From Megaleporinus macrocephalus (taxonomy: Eukaryota; Chordata; Actinopteri; Characiformes; Anostomidae): DNA of 64,000 nucleotides. Below the pieces are notes generated by a model. It worked only from the letters and a program-made list of their open reading frames with translations, was not told where the DNA came from and did no database searches. Of the stretch, positions 56,101 to 64,000 are shown one piece after another; positions within the stretch are counted from its first letter, which is position 1; every line of letters starts with the position of its first letter. The DNA is taken from the NCBI GenBank assembly GCA_021613375.1, contig CM038704.1, positions 30,938,582-31,002,581 on the forward strand. Direction: 5' to 3'. Position numbers and translations under genes: made by a program.

Positions 56101-57568
56101 ACATTTTCTTCTCGCCTCTTGGTGTGTGGAATAAGATTAATTTACTTCATATCACTTGAAACTGTAGCTACTCAGAAATAGGGTAAAGTTGGGGCGAAAT
56201 GTTTAGGATGCTAGGATCCACGGTGTCCCTTAACATTGTTTTTTTTTCAAAGTCGAGGGGTTAATTCCATTAATTCCAGCAGCAGGAGTCAAGAGTCGAA
56301 ATTGATTCCAAGTTTTCTGGAATTAAGTTTGCTGGAATTAATGGAATTAACCCCTCGACTTTGAAAAAAACCAAGACCCAGCATCACTATATAAAAAATA
56401 ACCTGCTGTTCGGATGTTAACATGGATATTCAGTACTCTTAGATTTAGCTTGGTGCTTGGCACAGTTCAGTATTTGACTACCAGTGTTTATGAGTCAGAT
56501 TGGGGAAAAGTGACTCTGTAAAGCCTAAATTATTTAAAACTAGGATATATGGATCAGAGTTTTTTAATGACATTATATTATATAAGCTATAAGTTTTAAA
56601 TTCAAAACATTAAACTTGTTTATGTGTACCCTCACCATGATGTTTCCTATGGGCTGTTTTATCAGAAGAGCTGAAAGAAACTTTGTTTTCTTGATTAACT
56701 TGATCTTTGGTCTGGTAGTCATGAAGATCCATGTGTTGAAATGTATTTTTTGAGTACAACCAAAATTAAGCAACACAGAATTGAAAGGTATAACTATTCT
56801 GAACCAGCCTAGACCAACTAACCACAATAGCGGATCACTCTTAAAGGAGCAATTTGTAAGATAAAGCAATTATACTCTTATACTCTCGCCTGACAGTTCA
56901 CCTCTGTGTCCACCTCTGTTGCAAAAAAACAAGGAAATGCACAATCCCTCCTCCTTCCTCTTCACTCTGTACTAGTCTAAAACCCTTATCCTTTCATCAA
57001 ACTTCATCCCTTTACTTGCCAAGTCTCTGGCGCAGCATTTGCGTGTGACATCCCCAACCCCCATTCTGCAAGTTGCTGCTACAGTGAAAATGTCAGCATA
57101 TCATGTAAAAATGTTTATGTTTATTAGGTCCGATGCCCAGCCTGTGGCTGTCACAGCTTGGAGGAGGACAAGACTCCCTTCCTGCACCTCCACACCAAGC
57201 CCCATGGGCCTGACAGAGCCCGCAGGGCTCCCAGCATCCCCTGGTCTCCAAGCGCCATTGAGAAGCTCCAGAGGCCCTCATCTGAAGGCATTGACACCGA
57301 CTGCAAGAAGGAGCAGATTGAGATATCTTTCCAAGAGTTAGGCTGGGATAATTGGATTGTGCACCCAAAGGTGTTCAATTTCCACTACTGTCACGGTAAC
57401 TGCTCTAGTCCAGAGCGTAGTACCACTTTGCTGGGAATAAACCAGTGCTGTGCGCCAGTGCCTGAAAGCATGAAGTCACTCCGCTTCACCACCACTTCTG
57501 ACGGAGGCTTCTCCTTCAAATACGAAACCCTGCCCAACATCATTCCAGAGGAGTGCAACTGCATTTAA
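46824..57568 (+). CDS. inha: inhibin alpha subunit (3 exons, 341 aa)
   Basis: INHA is a secreted TGF-beta-superfamily subunit that pairs with activin beta chains and restrains FSH and activin signalling in gonad and pituitary. Exons 46824-47118, 50571-50860 and 57128-57568 join in phase (1 and 0). The ATG sits in ACCATGT. A signal peptide of ~23 residues (hydrophobic ALLTCALIMLVVF, then cleavage near SQA/C) is followed by a pro-region with REVVLHWLKSRILEGLGL and SQVILFPSS, both typical of INHA. A furin site RARR (residues 225-228) releases a 113-residue mature chain with WSPSA, ISFQELGWDNWIVHPKVF, HYCHGNC, QCC, TTSDGGFSFKYET and ending CNCI. It has seven cysteines, as in mammalian INHA. A sequon NCS lies in the HYCHGNCS segment. 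The gene is head-to-head with speg. Confidence 0.96.
47119..50570. other. inha intron 1 (3.5 kb)
   Basis: The intron contains a short inverted repeat just after exon 1 (GTCCAGCACAGTTT at 47174-47187, reverse complement near 47239-47252) and a complete hAT insertion (48520-49657). The rest is AT-rich with nothing recognised. Confidence 0.75.
48520..49657 (-). mobile_element. complete hAT insertion with 8-bp target duplication; decayed ZBED-type transposase
   Basis: The element starts CAGGGATTCCCAAC and ends, read from the other strand, CAGTGATTTTCAACC. It is flanked on both sides by the identical 8-mer GTCTAGTA (48512-48519 and 49658-49665), the hAT signature. Minus-strand translation gives LSLQGKSVTAFHIQNKIEA, WIENPFVDICQGAITS, then FWRHVGSEYPDLSDKAVRFL and PFPTMYLCETGFSVLVVLKT, the hAT C-terminal dimerisation region. 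Stops and the 1.1-kb size show it is an internally deleted or 3'-only derivative. Confidence 0.88.
50571..50860 (+). CDS. inha: inha exon 2: pro-region
   Basis: The acceptor TTTTGTAG|AC gives Asp-Ser at the join (FPSS-DSTCLDTS), matching the FPATDASCED pattern of human INHA. It codes TSRHFTYYFQPSLDNQESVI and FAHFWFYAGEAIVEDA, and ends CTGCAG|GTCTGA in phase 0. Confidence 0.9.
52371..52475 (+). repeat. ACAACGTTG-family element, 5' part
   Basis: CCCAGCAAACACACGCTGCC, CTACTTTCTTACAACACTGC and CTTGTCACTACCAAATAACA match the more complete copies at 53.4, 54.5 and 55.5 kb. Confidence 0.55.
52503..53185 (+). mobile_element. DNA-transposon remnant with 19-bp inverted repeats and THAP-like coding traces
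   Basis: CTTTGTGTTAGAACTTCCG at about 52502-52520 and its perfect reverse complement near 53166-53184 flank ~650 bp. Inside, in two to three plus-strand frames, are MTSIICLVRGSHNNW, PFTEEDQRLWLKALNLK, PPYVCSHHF and SEHPYPEKWLAYAAP, in the order of a THAP zinc-finger domain (C...WLxAL...CSxHF). Frame breaks make it a remnant. Kolobok/P-type transposons carry THAP domains, but superfamily is not settled. Confidence 0.45.
53395..53600 (+). repeat. ACAACGTTG-family element
   Basis: Shares GTTGTCACTACTAAATAACA, TTTTATGGTATTATGACTG, GCAAAGTTCTATGCA and the end GTGTTTGCAGGGT with the 55.5-kb copy. Confidence 0.65.
53626..53644. repeat. (GGCA)n short microsatellite
   Basis: About five GGCA units. 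Confidence 0.95.
54485..54812 (-). repeat. ACAACGTTG-family element, inverted copy
   Basis: Dense CACAACGTTGTCACAACG motifs, the internal AGAACTGTATGGTATTGC/TATTTAATAGCGACGTTGTG part, and the terminus GTTGTGTTTGCTGGGTG. It is diverged from the 55.5-kb copy. Confidence 0.6.
55200..55405. repeat. 47-bp tandem repeat, ~4.4 copies
   Basis: Unit CCTGACTCCCGCTCCACCTT followed by AAACAGTGCAGAGGTTACGA and GTTACGT; copies start at 55200, 55247, 55294, 55341 and 55388 (partial), each exactly 47 bp apart. It is GC-rich compared with its surroundings. Confidence 0.95.
55530..55860 (+). repeat. ACAACGTTG-family element
   Basis: CACAACGTTGTCTACTTTCT, AATGTTGTTTTATGGTATTA, AGCAAAATTCTATAG and the terminus GTGTTTGCGGGGTAA. 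With the other copies it defines a local family of repeated non-coding elements. Confidence 0.65.
56241..56370. repeat. perfect 41-bp inverted repeat (hairpin)
   Basis: The left arm 56241-56281 (TTTTTTTCAAAGTCGAGGGG through CCAGCA) is exactly complementary to the right arm 56330-56370. The loop is 48 bp. It lies in inha intron 2. Confidence 0.95.
57128..57568 (+). CDS. inha: inha exon 3: end of pro-region, furin site and mature domain
   Basis: The acceptor TTTATTAG|GTC starts VRCPACGCHSLEEDKTPFLH, matching the human RCPLCTCSARPEATPFL segment. RARR is followed by the mature chain and a TAA stop at 57566-57568. ATTAAA and AATAAA signals follow within 450 bp. Confidence 0.96.
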   Translation, partial: VRCPACGCHSLEEDKTPFLHLHTKPHGPDRARRAPSIPWSPSAIEKLQRPSSEGIDTDCKKEQIEISFQELGWDNWIVHPKVFNFHYCHGNCSSPERSTTLLGINQCCAPVPESMKSLRFTTTSDGGFSFKYETLPNIIPEECNCI

Positions 57569-60173
57569 TTCTCTCATACACTCAGCTTGTGTTTTGTAGT
57601 CATTTGAAATAGTATTGGATACATTCATTTCCAGCCAGTTAAGAATGTCTCAATGTGTTTTGGGTTCAGACTGTGATTAAAAGAGATGGAAAGTATGTTT
57701 GTTGTCCTATTCATGGCTAGAGGGCAGTATTTTACCTCTTATAGTGAAAAATATAAGAATGGATTAACTCAGTCTGGCAGATGGCTTTTAAATATTCTTT
57801 GGAATACTGTCTACTTAACAGATTTAAAACATGTTAGGTATTGCATTCACAAAGGGGACCAATACCTTTAGAACAGTGTCTGTTTACTGCAGAGCTAAAT
57901 TGTATCAGTGGGTGAGTTTGTTTATTTGCTGAGTGTAAATGCACTAGATGGTAAAAAAAAAAAACCTGCAGTGAAAAACTTATGACAAAAATCTAAATAA
58001 ATAATATCTCTTGGGTAATATGCTAAAGAGGGCTTCTTACCTCAAATGTGAAACTTAACTCTTGTGTATTTCCACAAGCCACAATAATCATATAATTTTT
58101 TAAAAATCTTTCCTTAAACAGCCTAATATAATAGCCTAGCTCACTATTATCCTGTGACAAAACACAGATTAGTTTACACAAAACATTTCAGGGAAATAAT
58201 TCCATCATCCAGACAAAATTTCAGAATAAATTAGAACACAGCAATTAGGTAAATGTGCTGAGATCCAATTTAGCCTCACCATTGGACCATGACTTAAGGG
58301 TGCTGGGGTCGCTCCTTCATCCACCTTATCCTGCCTATTGGGCAAATACAAAAAGTACTCGACAGGTTGTTTATATGCAAATTTTATTTTTCAATGCAGT
58401 TCAAACAATCAGGAAACAACTACAAAATTAATGAATGCACAGAAATCTTGTCTAAATGATTTTGACTTTGTACCATGTCACCACTAAAGTATAAAATACA
58501 AATAATATATATTTTAAAGATTGCACCTCCTCCAGTGAAAGACGCCATAATTACACAGCCGAACCTTTCAAATGCAGTAATCATTTTTAAATCCAGTTTT
58601 ACCATGATGAAATATGTGCTGATGCGCAAACCAACCCAAACAATGACAGAACTGTTGGCACAGAGTTTGATATATGTTAGCATGTTCATTTTGAGACATT
58701 ATTAGAAGTTAATGATTTTAGGCATCATTATGCTAAGGCACCATGTGTTAAATACAATCACGGCTGAACTGATCAAATGCACCAGTCTGATCAGAACAGC
58801 ACAAATGCACTCGTTTATATTCTTGTTAAGTTTCTGTTATTTAAGTTACCAACTTAAACATTCATGAAATATACTTCTACTTGTTCTACAGTCAAAATAC
58901 TAAGGAACAGAATTTACTACAAATGGAATAAAAAGTAACATCTGATTCAATGTATTCAGACAAACGTAAAATAGACCTTTTAGTCAATAGTTAGACAGCA
59001 TGAAACATTTTAACTTACATAATTCAAGCATTTTCCAGGTTTTTATAAGTACTGTCCAAATCTGTTCAAATGTACATTTATGGCAGTAACCTTATTCAAA
59101 CGTGCATTCATGTTAGTTTCATTGTTAACATGTACAAAGACAGCGTGATTGGAAGTCTGTGCAGTCCCCAATGTAAGATCATCAAACCTGGGAAGATGTG
59201 AAAGTACCACAAAAGCAGGAAGAACCATGAAATCACAAATCTCACCTCTTACAAACACTAAACGCAAGCTACAGACCTTGTTTGTTAAGTATTTACATCA
59301 CTGGAGCTTTTATATAATGGAATGAATTGAAGTGGTAGACTTGGAAAGCTTAGGGCGGTGTGCCGAGAAACAAATTAACTAATTTTGACAGAATATGGCA
59401 TGTAGAAGTCTGTAAAATGTGAAGCTGCTAGCACAACACAGTCTGGGTGTGAGCCTTAAAAGAACATTCCACTACTTCTCAGTCATGGGAAAGGTAGCAA
59501 AAGCATTAATATTCTTTGTCTAGTCCTAACTGCTTTATCAGTAGTTACATGACAACAAGAGGATGAAGGGGACAATGAAGAGCAATTATTCATTCAGGAA
59601 TCTTGCCCTCAGCTAGGTTATCCTCAGTGTGCTATTTGACTAGCAATGCAAACTTCGCAACTCAGAGCATAATGTACATAAAGTGATAAATAACTGCTTT
59701 GTCTGGCTATAAACCATGGCTTAAAACTGCGTTTGTGATACATTTCTGTTAATGTTAGCCATGTAGCCTTTAGCTTGCTAATCAACAAGTTATTAAAGTA
59801 AGCAAGCTAGTAAAGTTGTATACGCAGGCTAGAGTAGCTAGTACAGTAGTGTAAGAAATAAAGTAGCCTGCAATTTAAAGCTCAGCATGTTAAATTGAGC
59901 ATCTTAAATTATTTTTTTGCTATGGCTTAGGAACAGCTTTGTGTGCCATTTTTCTGGTTTGAAAAACAGGAAATGTGTCAGATCAAATGAGGCTGACACT
60001 TATGTTCACTCAAGCTAGCAGTGGAACGGCCCTTAAGATAACATTGAGGACTGGAGAGCTCAAGTGGACAACAACAGGTTAAAACTGGCTTTAAAACAGC
60101 AGATTTTGAACTGAAGCATGTCCTTTGCATCACCGATGCCACTTTTACATATAGTGACCTAACCCCCAGAGCA

Positions 60174-60409
60174 TATCGTTGCTGTCCAAGGAAAAACATC
60201 CTAAATTTTGTGAATTTTTATTTTTCCATTTGAATGGCCGTCTACATTGTGTGGGAATTTCATGATGAATGGACCAATAGAAATGCTCCGAAATCACTTG
60301 AAAAGAATTCTGGTTCCACTGATTTACACTGAAAGTAAAGAATGATTTTGGCCTCTCCTGTAAAACTGCAATTTTGCAGAGACTTGTTTTTCATTGGACA
60401 GCAACGATA
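60174..60409. mobile_element. MITE copy 1 (TIR, TA-flanked)
   Basis: The termini are TATCGTTGCTGTCCAA at 60174-60189 and its exact reverse complement at 60394-60409; similarity extends into GAAAAAC on both sides. The flanking TA could be a Tc1/mariner-type target duplication. A second copy lies 430 bp away in the same orientation. Confidence 0.8.
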
Positions 60410-60844
60410 CAACAGTATTTATCTGCAGTGACCATGTAAGACATAATAAACATGACATTTTGAAGTAGTGGAGTCTCCCTTTAATACTGAAAGGCACATT
60501 TTCTGTTAAACATACAAATACATGCACTCACGCACGCACACACTCATCTTCGGTATTCCTTATGTCAACAACTGCCCTCCAATATGTGCATCCCATCCCG
60601 AAGAAGGCCACTTTGATTGATGGAGAGGCAAGTTGGCAGGGATGTGCTTGTTTCAAGCATGCAGCCCTTTGGAAGCAATTTGAAAACATAACAAATGTTA
60701 CAAATACTTTTGCAATACAAAATGAAAGTTAACAAAACAGACTACCATACTTTAGTTCTAGAAAATATAGTTAACAATACCGTATACATCTTTTTAAAAA
60801 TGTATTAATTGTCTTTTGTGAAGTTCATTGTAACAAAAATGGCA

Positions 60845-61097
60845 CATATCGTCGCTGTCCAATAAAAAAAACACCTCCATTTTTTGTTGATTTTGAGTTT
60901 TCTATATCATTTGAACACGCCAATGGTTGTTTACACTGTGTAAAAATGTCATGATGAATGGATCAATAGAAGTGCTGCAAAATATCTTGGGAAAACAATC
61001 TGGTTTTATTGACATTGAAAGTAAAGTTGGTTTTTGATCTCTTCTAAAATGTTGTAATTTTGGAGATACTTGTTTTTCATTGGACAGCGACAATATA
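60845..61097. mobile_element. MITE copy 2 (same family as 60.17 kb)
   Basis: The ends are TATCGTCGCTGTCCAAT and, reversed, TTGTCGCTGTCCAATG. The interior matches copy 1 throughout (e.g. CATGATGAATGGATCAATAG versus CATGATGAATGGACCAATAG). Confidence 0.8.
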
Positions 61098-61463
61098 CAT
61101 TTAGGCCTGTAGTTTACAGTTTTATGGGTTTAATAGCCTCGTAGCTCTAAACTAAAAAAACAAGCTTTGCACCCCAAATATGTCTTGGCTAACAGATTAC
61201 ATTTTAAGGAAGGAGAAACTGAGTAAATACAATTTTCAGTCAAACTGCTTTATGTTTGGGCTTGCACTTCAGCTTTTAGATGTCCAAGTCCTGTGGAAGG
61301 CTAAGCAATGATGCATAACATAGCACAGTATTTAACACATTTAAGTGTGTTAAAATTTGTATGTGTTAATGATGGTGGAACAATCAAATTCAATCTTAGT
61401 GTCCATACATGCATGGTATAAACATAAATGTTTACATAGTACAGCACATTATTTATTTTAAAA

Positions 61464-62237
61464 TTAGCAAAAATGTAAGTTTTCCATAAAATGGCCTCTT
61501 TCACACGAGTCAGAGTGTAGGTCATACGCACCTTTTTCTGCAGTGCTGGCATGCTTCTCTTGGGCCAGGTTGAGTCGGTTCTGCTCCGCTGCTGTGCTGT
61601 TAGACTCTGGACTGCTGCTACGTGATGCTGCCCCTTCCTCATTTTGGTAAGCCTGGTCCAGGTGCTGCTGCGCTATCTTCAGGTGCCTTCGGAGACGGTC
61701 CAGGTCCCGGCTGGCCGCCTCATCTCCCAGCGACTCGCGTCCAGAGTCGCCCATGTTGTCACGGAACTCTGCTTTTAGCCTGCTCGAGGCATCCTTCTTT
61801 AAGGTGACGTGGTAGCCAGGAGGGGCATTGGCCAGTCGATGGCAGAGGGCAGAGGTGCGTGGAGCCCTAGGAATGGAGCGCTTATGGGCTGCTTGATTAC
61901 GGCAAGTGTCCCTCAGGCCACCGATGCCCAGATGCATGATTTCCAGCACGGTCAGCACCAGGCAGAGAATGCTGACCACATACATGATAATTAAAAAGAT
62001 GGTCTTCTCTGTGGGTCGCGAGACAAAGCAGTCCACAGTGTGTGGGCATGGGCTGCGGGTACAGACATAGGAAGGAGCAACCTCAAAGCCATAGAGGACG
62101 TACTGTCCGAAAAGGAATGACACTTCAAAGGCAACACGTGACACCAGCTGCAGCACGTATACCTTCATCAAGCCATCTCTCTGGATGCGCCTCCGCCCAT
62201 CGTGCTTCACAGGAGCGCTGCTGGACACAGCCATTGC
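61464..62237 (-). CDS. connexin second coding exon: loop end, TM3-E2-TM4, C-terminal tail
   Basis: The acceptor CCTTCAAG|GCA is followed by [20 protein letters not shown], the conserved start of TM3 in Cx45-type proteins. The tail has [40 protein letters not shown] and [20 protein letters not shown]. The true 3' end may be 61532 (splice) or 61464 (stop). Confidence 0.85.
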   Translation of the reverse strand, partial: AMAVSSSAPVKHDGRRRIQRDGLMKVYVLQLVSRVAFEVSFLFGQYVLYGFEVAPSYVCTRSPCPHTVDCFVSRPTEKTIFLIIMYVVSILCLVLTVLEIMHLGIGGLRDTCRNQAAHKRSIPRAPRTSALCHRLANAPPGYHVTLKKDASSRLKAEFRDNMGDSGRESLGDEAASRDLDRLRRHLKIAQQHLDQAYQNEEGAASRSSSPESNSTAAEQNRLNLAQEKHASTAEKGAYDLHSDSCERGHFMENLHFC

Positions 62238-63622
62238 CTTGAAGGGGTGAGAAATTTGAACACAGTTATAATCATGGCAATTTTCCAATTTTTGGATGAC
62301 TACACAATACAATACAACAGAAGTATTCAACATTGGTCCTGGTGGGCTTGCGTCCAGCACAGTTTGGTGCATTCCCTGCTCAAACACACTTAATTGCCAG
62401 GCTGAAGAAAGGCAGGGGTGGCCAATCCTGGTCCTGCGGGTCTACAAACCTGCAGAGTTTTGCACCAACCCCCATCTAAACACACCTGATTGGTTACAGT
62501 AATGAAGGGCTTTGGGATCATCCAAATATTAAAGCCAGGTATGCTGGATCTTATCTACAGATATGGAATTAAATATCCCTGCAATATACAAACAAACAAC
62601 AAACCTTTTATTAAGATATTAATACTAGGTTCCTACGCAATTTATTTATTTAATGTTTTTGTAACTGAAGTGGTCTTTTTTTATCCAAATGAACTACAGA
62701 TCTCTTCCATGACATATGTGTGAAGTTCGCACAGACTTGAAAAATCAACACTAAATTATGATGAATAAAATGTTAAAATGTTATTATTTTCTATAATATG
62801 GTGTAGACCAATACCAGCATTTTCACTTTTTCTGGCTTAAAGCTTATATCATGAAAGTGTTTTGCCATATACCTGTTTAGTTATTTCTGATGAGTGCAAT
62901 TAATCTACAGGTGGTTCACAAGTCCTGTTTTATGTTAAATTTCTCCACTTAAAACCTGCTAAGAATGCTGATAATGTAAGCTATATAAGAACTGCAGGCA
63001 TTTTGACTTTTTCCACATTAACTGCATCATGCAACTTCCTTGCTGAAGCTTAGAAACTATGAAGACAAACCAACTTATTTTCATTCTAATATTAATCTAA
63101 TATTCTGTTTCCAATATCAATTCTGTTAATATCTAATTCTGTTTCTAACAAATAACATCCGAATCCTACCTTCTTGTCCTTTTCAGATGGCTCAATCTCC
63201 TCTGTTATCATGGGCACCTCCTCACCCATCTCATCTGCCTCTTCATAGTCACGGTTGGCTCCACGGTGCACCAAGGGTGTCAGCTTGTGCCTCCGTGGCA
63301 GGTAGTCATTGTCATTCATGCGAGCTATCTTGTGCATGGCGAAGCCTAGATACATGATGGAGGGTGTGGTAATCATGATAATTTGGAAGACCCAGAATCG
63401 AACATGGGAGAGTGGGGCGAAGGCATCATAGCACACATTCTCACATCCAGGTTGCGCAGTGTTACATACAAATTTACTCTGCTCATCATGATAGATAGTC
63501 TCGCCACCCACCACTGTCAGAACAATCCGGAAGATGATTAGGAGCGTGAGCCAGATCTTCCCCACGAAGGTGGAATGGTCAGAGATCTCATCTAATAAGC
63601 GTGTTAGAAAGCTCCAACTCAT
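61464..63622 (-). CDS. gap junction gamma-type connexin (Cx45/Cx43.4-like), coding sequence split by one intron
   Basis: Connexins make hexameric gap-junction hemichannels. Exons 63170-63622 and 61464-62237 join in phase 0, giving 408 residues if read to the TGA at 61464. N-terminus [20 protein letters not shown] is typical of the gamma group. TM1 ~22-44; first extracellular loop with C53, C60, C64 (CX6CX3C); TM2 ~75-98; a long acidic loop ([14 protein letters not shown]); TM3 ~173-203; second loop C210, C215, C221 (CX4CX5C); TM4 ~231-253; then a basic Ser-rich tail. A donor-like AAAAAG|GTGCGT at 61532 suggests the tail may instead splice to an unseen last exon. The Cx45-type SVWI PDZ end is not present, favouring a fish Cx43.4/gjc4-like gene over gjc1. 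Confidence 0.88.
62320..62520. repeat. dispersed teleost repeat fragments in connexin intron
   Basis: Two related blocks, CATTGGTCCTGGTGGGCTTG with GTCCAGCACAGTTTGG, and GGGGTGGCCAATCCTGGTCC with AAACACACCTGATTGG, match a very common type of fish non-coding repeat. One block shares GTCCAGCACAGTTT with the inverted repeat at 47.2 kb. Confidence 0.6.
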
Positions 63623-63652
63623 GCTGCCGCTGTGAACAGGGACCTGTCGGAT
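63170..63652 (-). CDS. connexin exon with start codon, TM1-E1-TM2 and half of cytoplasmic loop
   Basis: The ATG is at 63622-63620; 151 codons end AAG|GTAGGA in the cytoplasmic loop. A CTCCTTAG acceptor at 63653 marks a 5' UTR intron, so 63623-63652 is untranslated. The rest of the window (63653-64000) is that intron and holds nothing else I recognise. Confidence 0.9.
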
Positions 63653-64000
63653 CTAAGGAGAAATGCCAAAAAAAAAAAAAAAAAAAAGCAAAAGAACATG
63701 AGAAAATTCAGTGGGACATATCACAAATAAAGCATTAAAAAGTCTAAAAGAATGCCTCTTTAAGAAAAGATTTGGACGGTATGTGAAATGAAACAAAAAA
63801 CAGAAAGCAGTGATTGGTAAATTCTCTTTGGTCTGGAGTAAATTTTAAACTCTATGAAACAGAATATTTTTTTTGTTTTTGTGAAAATATGCTAATCCAC
63901 AAAATGCAAATATGATGCCTGCAATGTTCCAAAAAGGTTGAGACAGAAATATGTTTATCACTGTGTTAAATCACCTTTACTTTTAAGAGCACTTAATCAT

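Larger units (their letters stand above)
50861..57127. other. inha intron 2 (6.3 kb), repeat-dense
   Basis: The intron holds a THAP-like transposon remnant (52.5-53.2 kb), several copies of an ACAACGTTG-rich element, a 47-bp tandem repeat (55.2 kb) and a perfect 41-bp inverted repeat (56.2 kb). No other gene is seen. Confidence 0.75.
57569..61463. other. intergenic region between convergent inha and connexin genes
   Basis: This contains the inha 3' UTR and presumably the connexin 3' UTR or terminal exon, plus two MITE copies (60.17 and 60.85 kb). I see no other gene; the open frames are short and not protein-like. Confidence 0.7.

Noticed and set aside
57039..57341. Alternative plus-strand frame over inha exon 3
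   Set aside because: Out of frame with the cysteine-knot domain; a shadow of inha.
61464..61531. Connexin tail residues after EKG as certain coding
   Set aside because: They follow a donor-like GTGCGT and look unlike connexin tails; kept only as a possible unspliced end.
1..64000. tRNA, rRNA or microRNA genes
   Set aside because: I saw no cloverleaf, rRNA-like block or clear miRNA hairpin; the 41-bp inverted repeat is too long and perfect for a typical microRNA precursor.

Overview
The window is nuclear DNA from a ray-finned (teleost) fish. The genes are vertebrate genes split into many small exons with GT-AG introns. The non-coding DNA holds fish-type mobile elements (L1-like and L2-like LINE remnants, a Tc1/mariner remnant, several hAT elements, MITEs) and many microsatellites. 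I cannot name the species.

Layout. (1) Positions 107-39314, minus strand: nearly all of speg (striated muscle preferentially expressed protein kinase), a giant titin/obscurin-family muscle kinase. I resolved 41 coding exons whose phases all agree. They encode 3,321 residues plus two bases; the last ~55 residues of kinase domain 2 and its tail lie off the left edge. Domain order: Ig1, Ser/Pro-rich linker, Ig2-Ig6, FN3, Ig7-Ig8, kinase 1, long Ser-rich linker, Ig9, FN3, Pro-rich linker, kinase 2. Inside the 12-kb intron after the Ig1 exon are two small exons (28289-28321 and 27486-27528) that splice in phase to the next shared exon. They define an alternative N-terminus without Ig1, with its own probable promoter near 29 kb. 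(2) 40-46.8 kb: intergenic DNA between the divergent genes speg and inha, with speg 5' UTR sequence, a LINE remnant, an hAT element and a 39-bp minisatellite. (3) 46824-57568, plus strand: inha (inhibin alpha), three exons, 341 residues, furin site, seven-cysteine mature domain. Its introns are full of repeats, including a complete hAT insertion with a perfect 8-bp target duplication. (4) 57.6-61.4 kb: intergenic DNA with two copies of a TIR-bearing MITE. (5) 61464-63622, minus strand: a gamma-type connexin (Cx45/Cx43.4-like) whose coding sequence is split by an intron in the cytoplasmic loop.

The three genes do not form one pathway. SPEG acts at muscle triads and sarcomeres, inhibin alpha is a secreted TGF-beta-family antagonist of activin/FSH signalling, and the connexin forms gap junctions. 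SPEG and INHA also lie close together in mammals (human 2q35), so this is probably conserved synteny.

I found no convincing wholly new system. The most informative observations are the alternative speg 5' end, a minor-spliceosome (U12-type) intron inside kinase domain 1, the complete hAT insertion, a perfect 41-bp inverted repeat, and a THAP-like transposon remnant.
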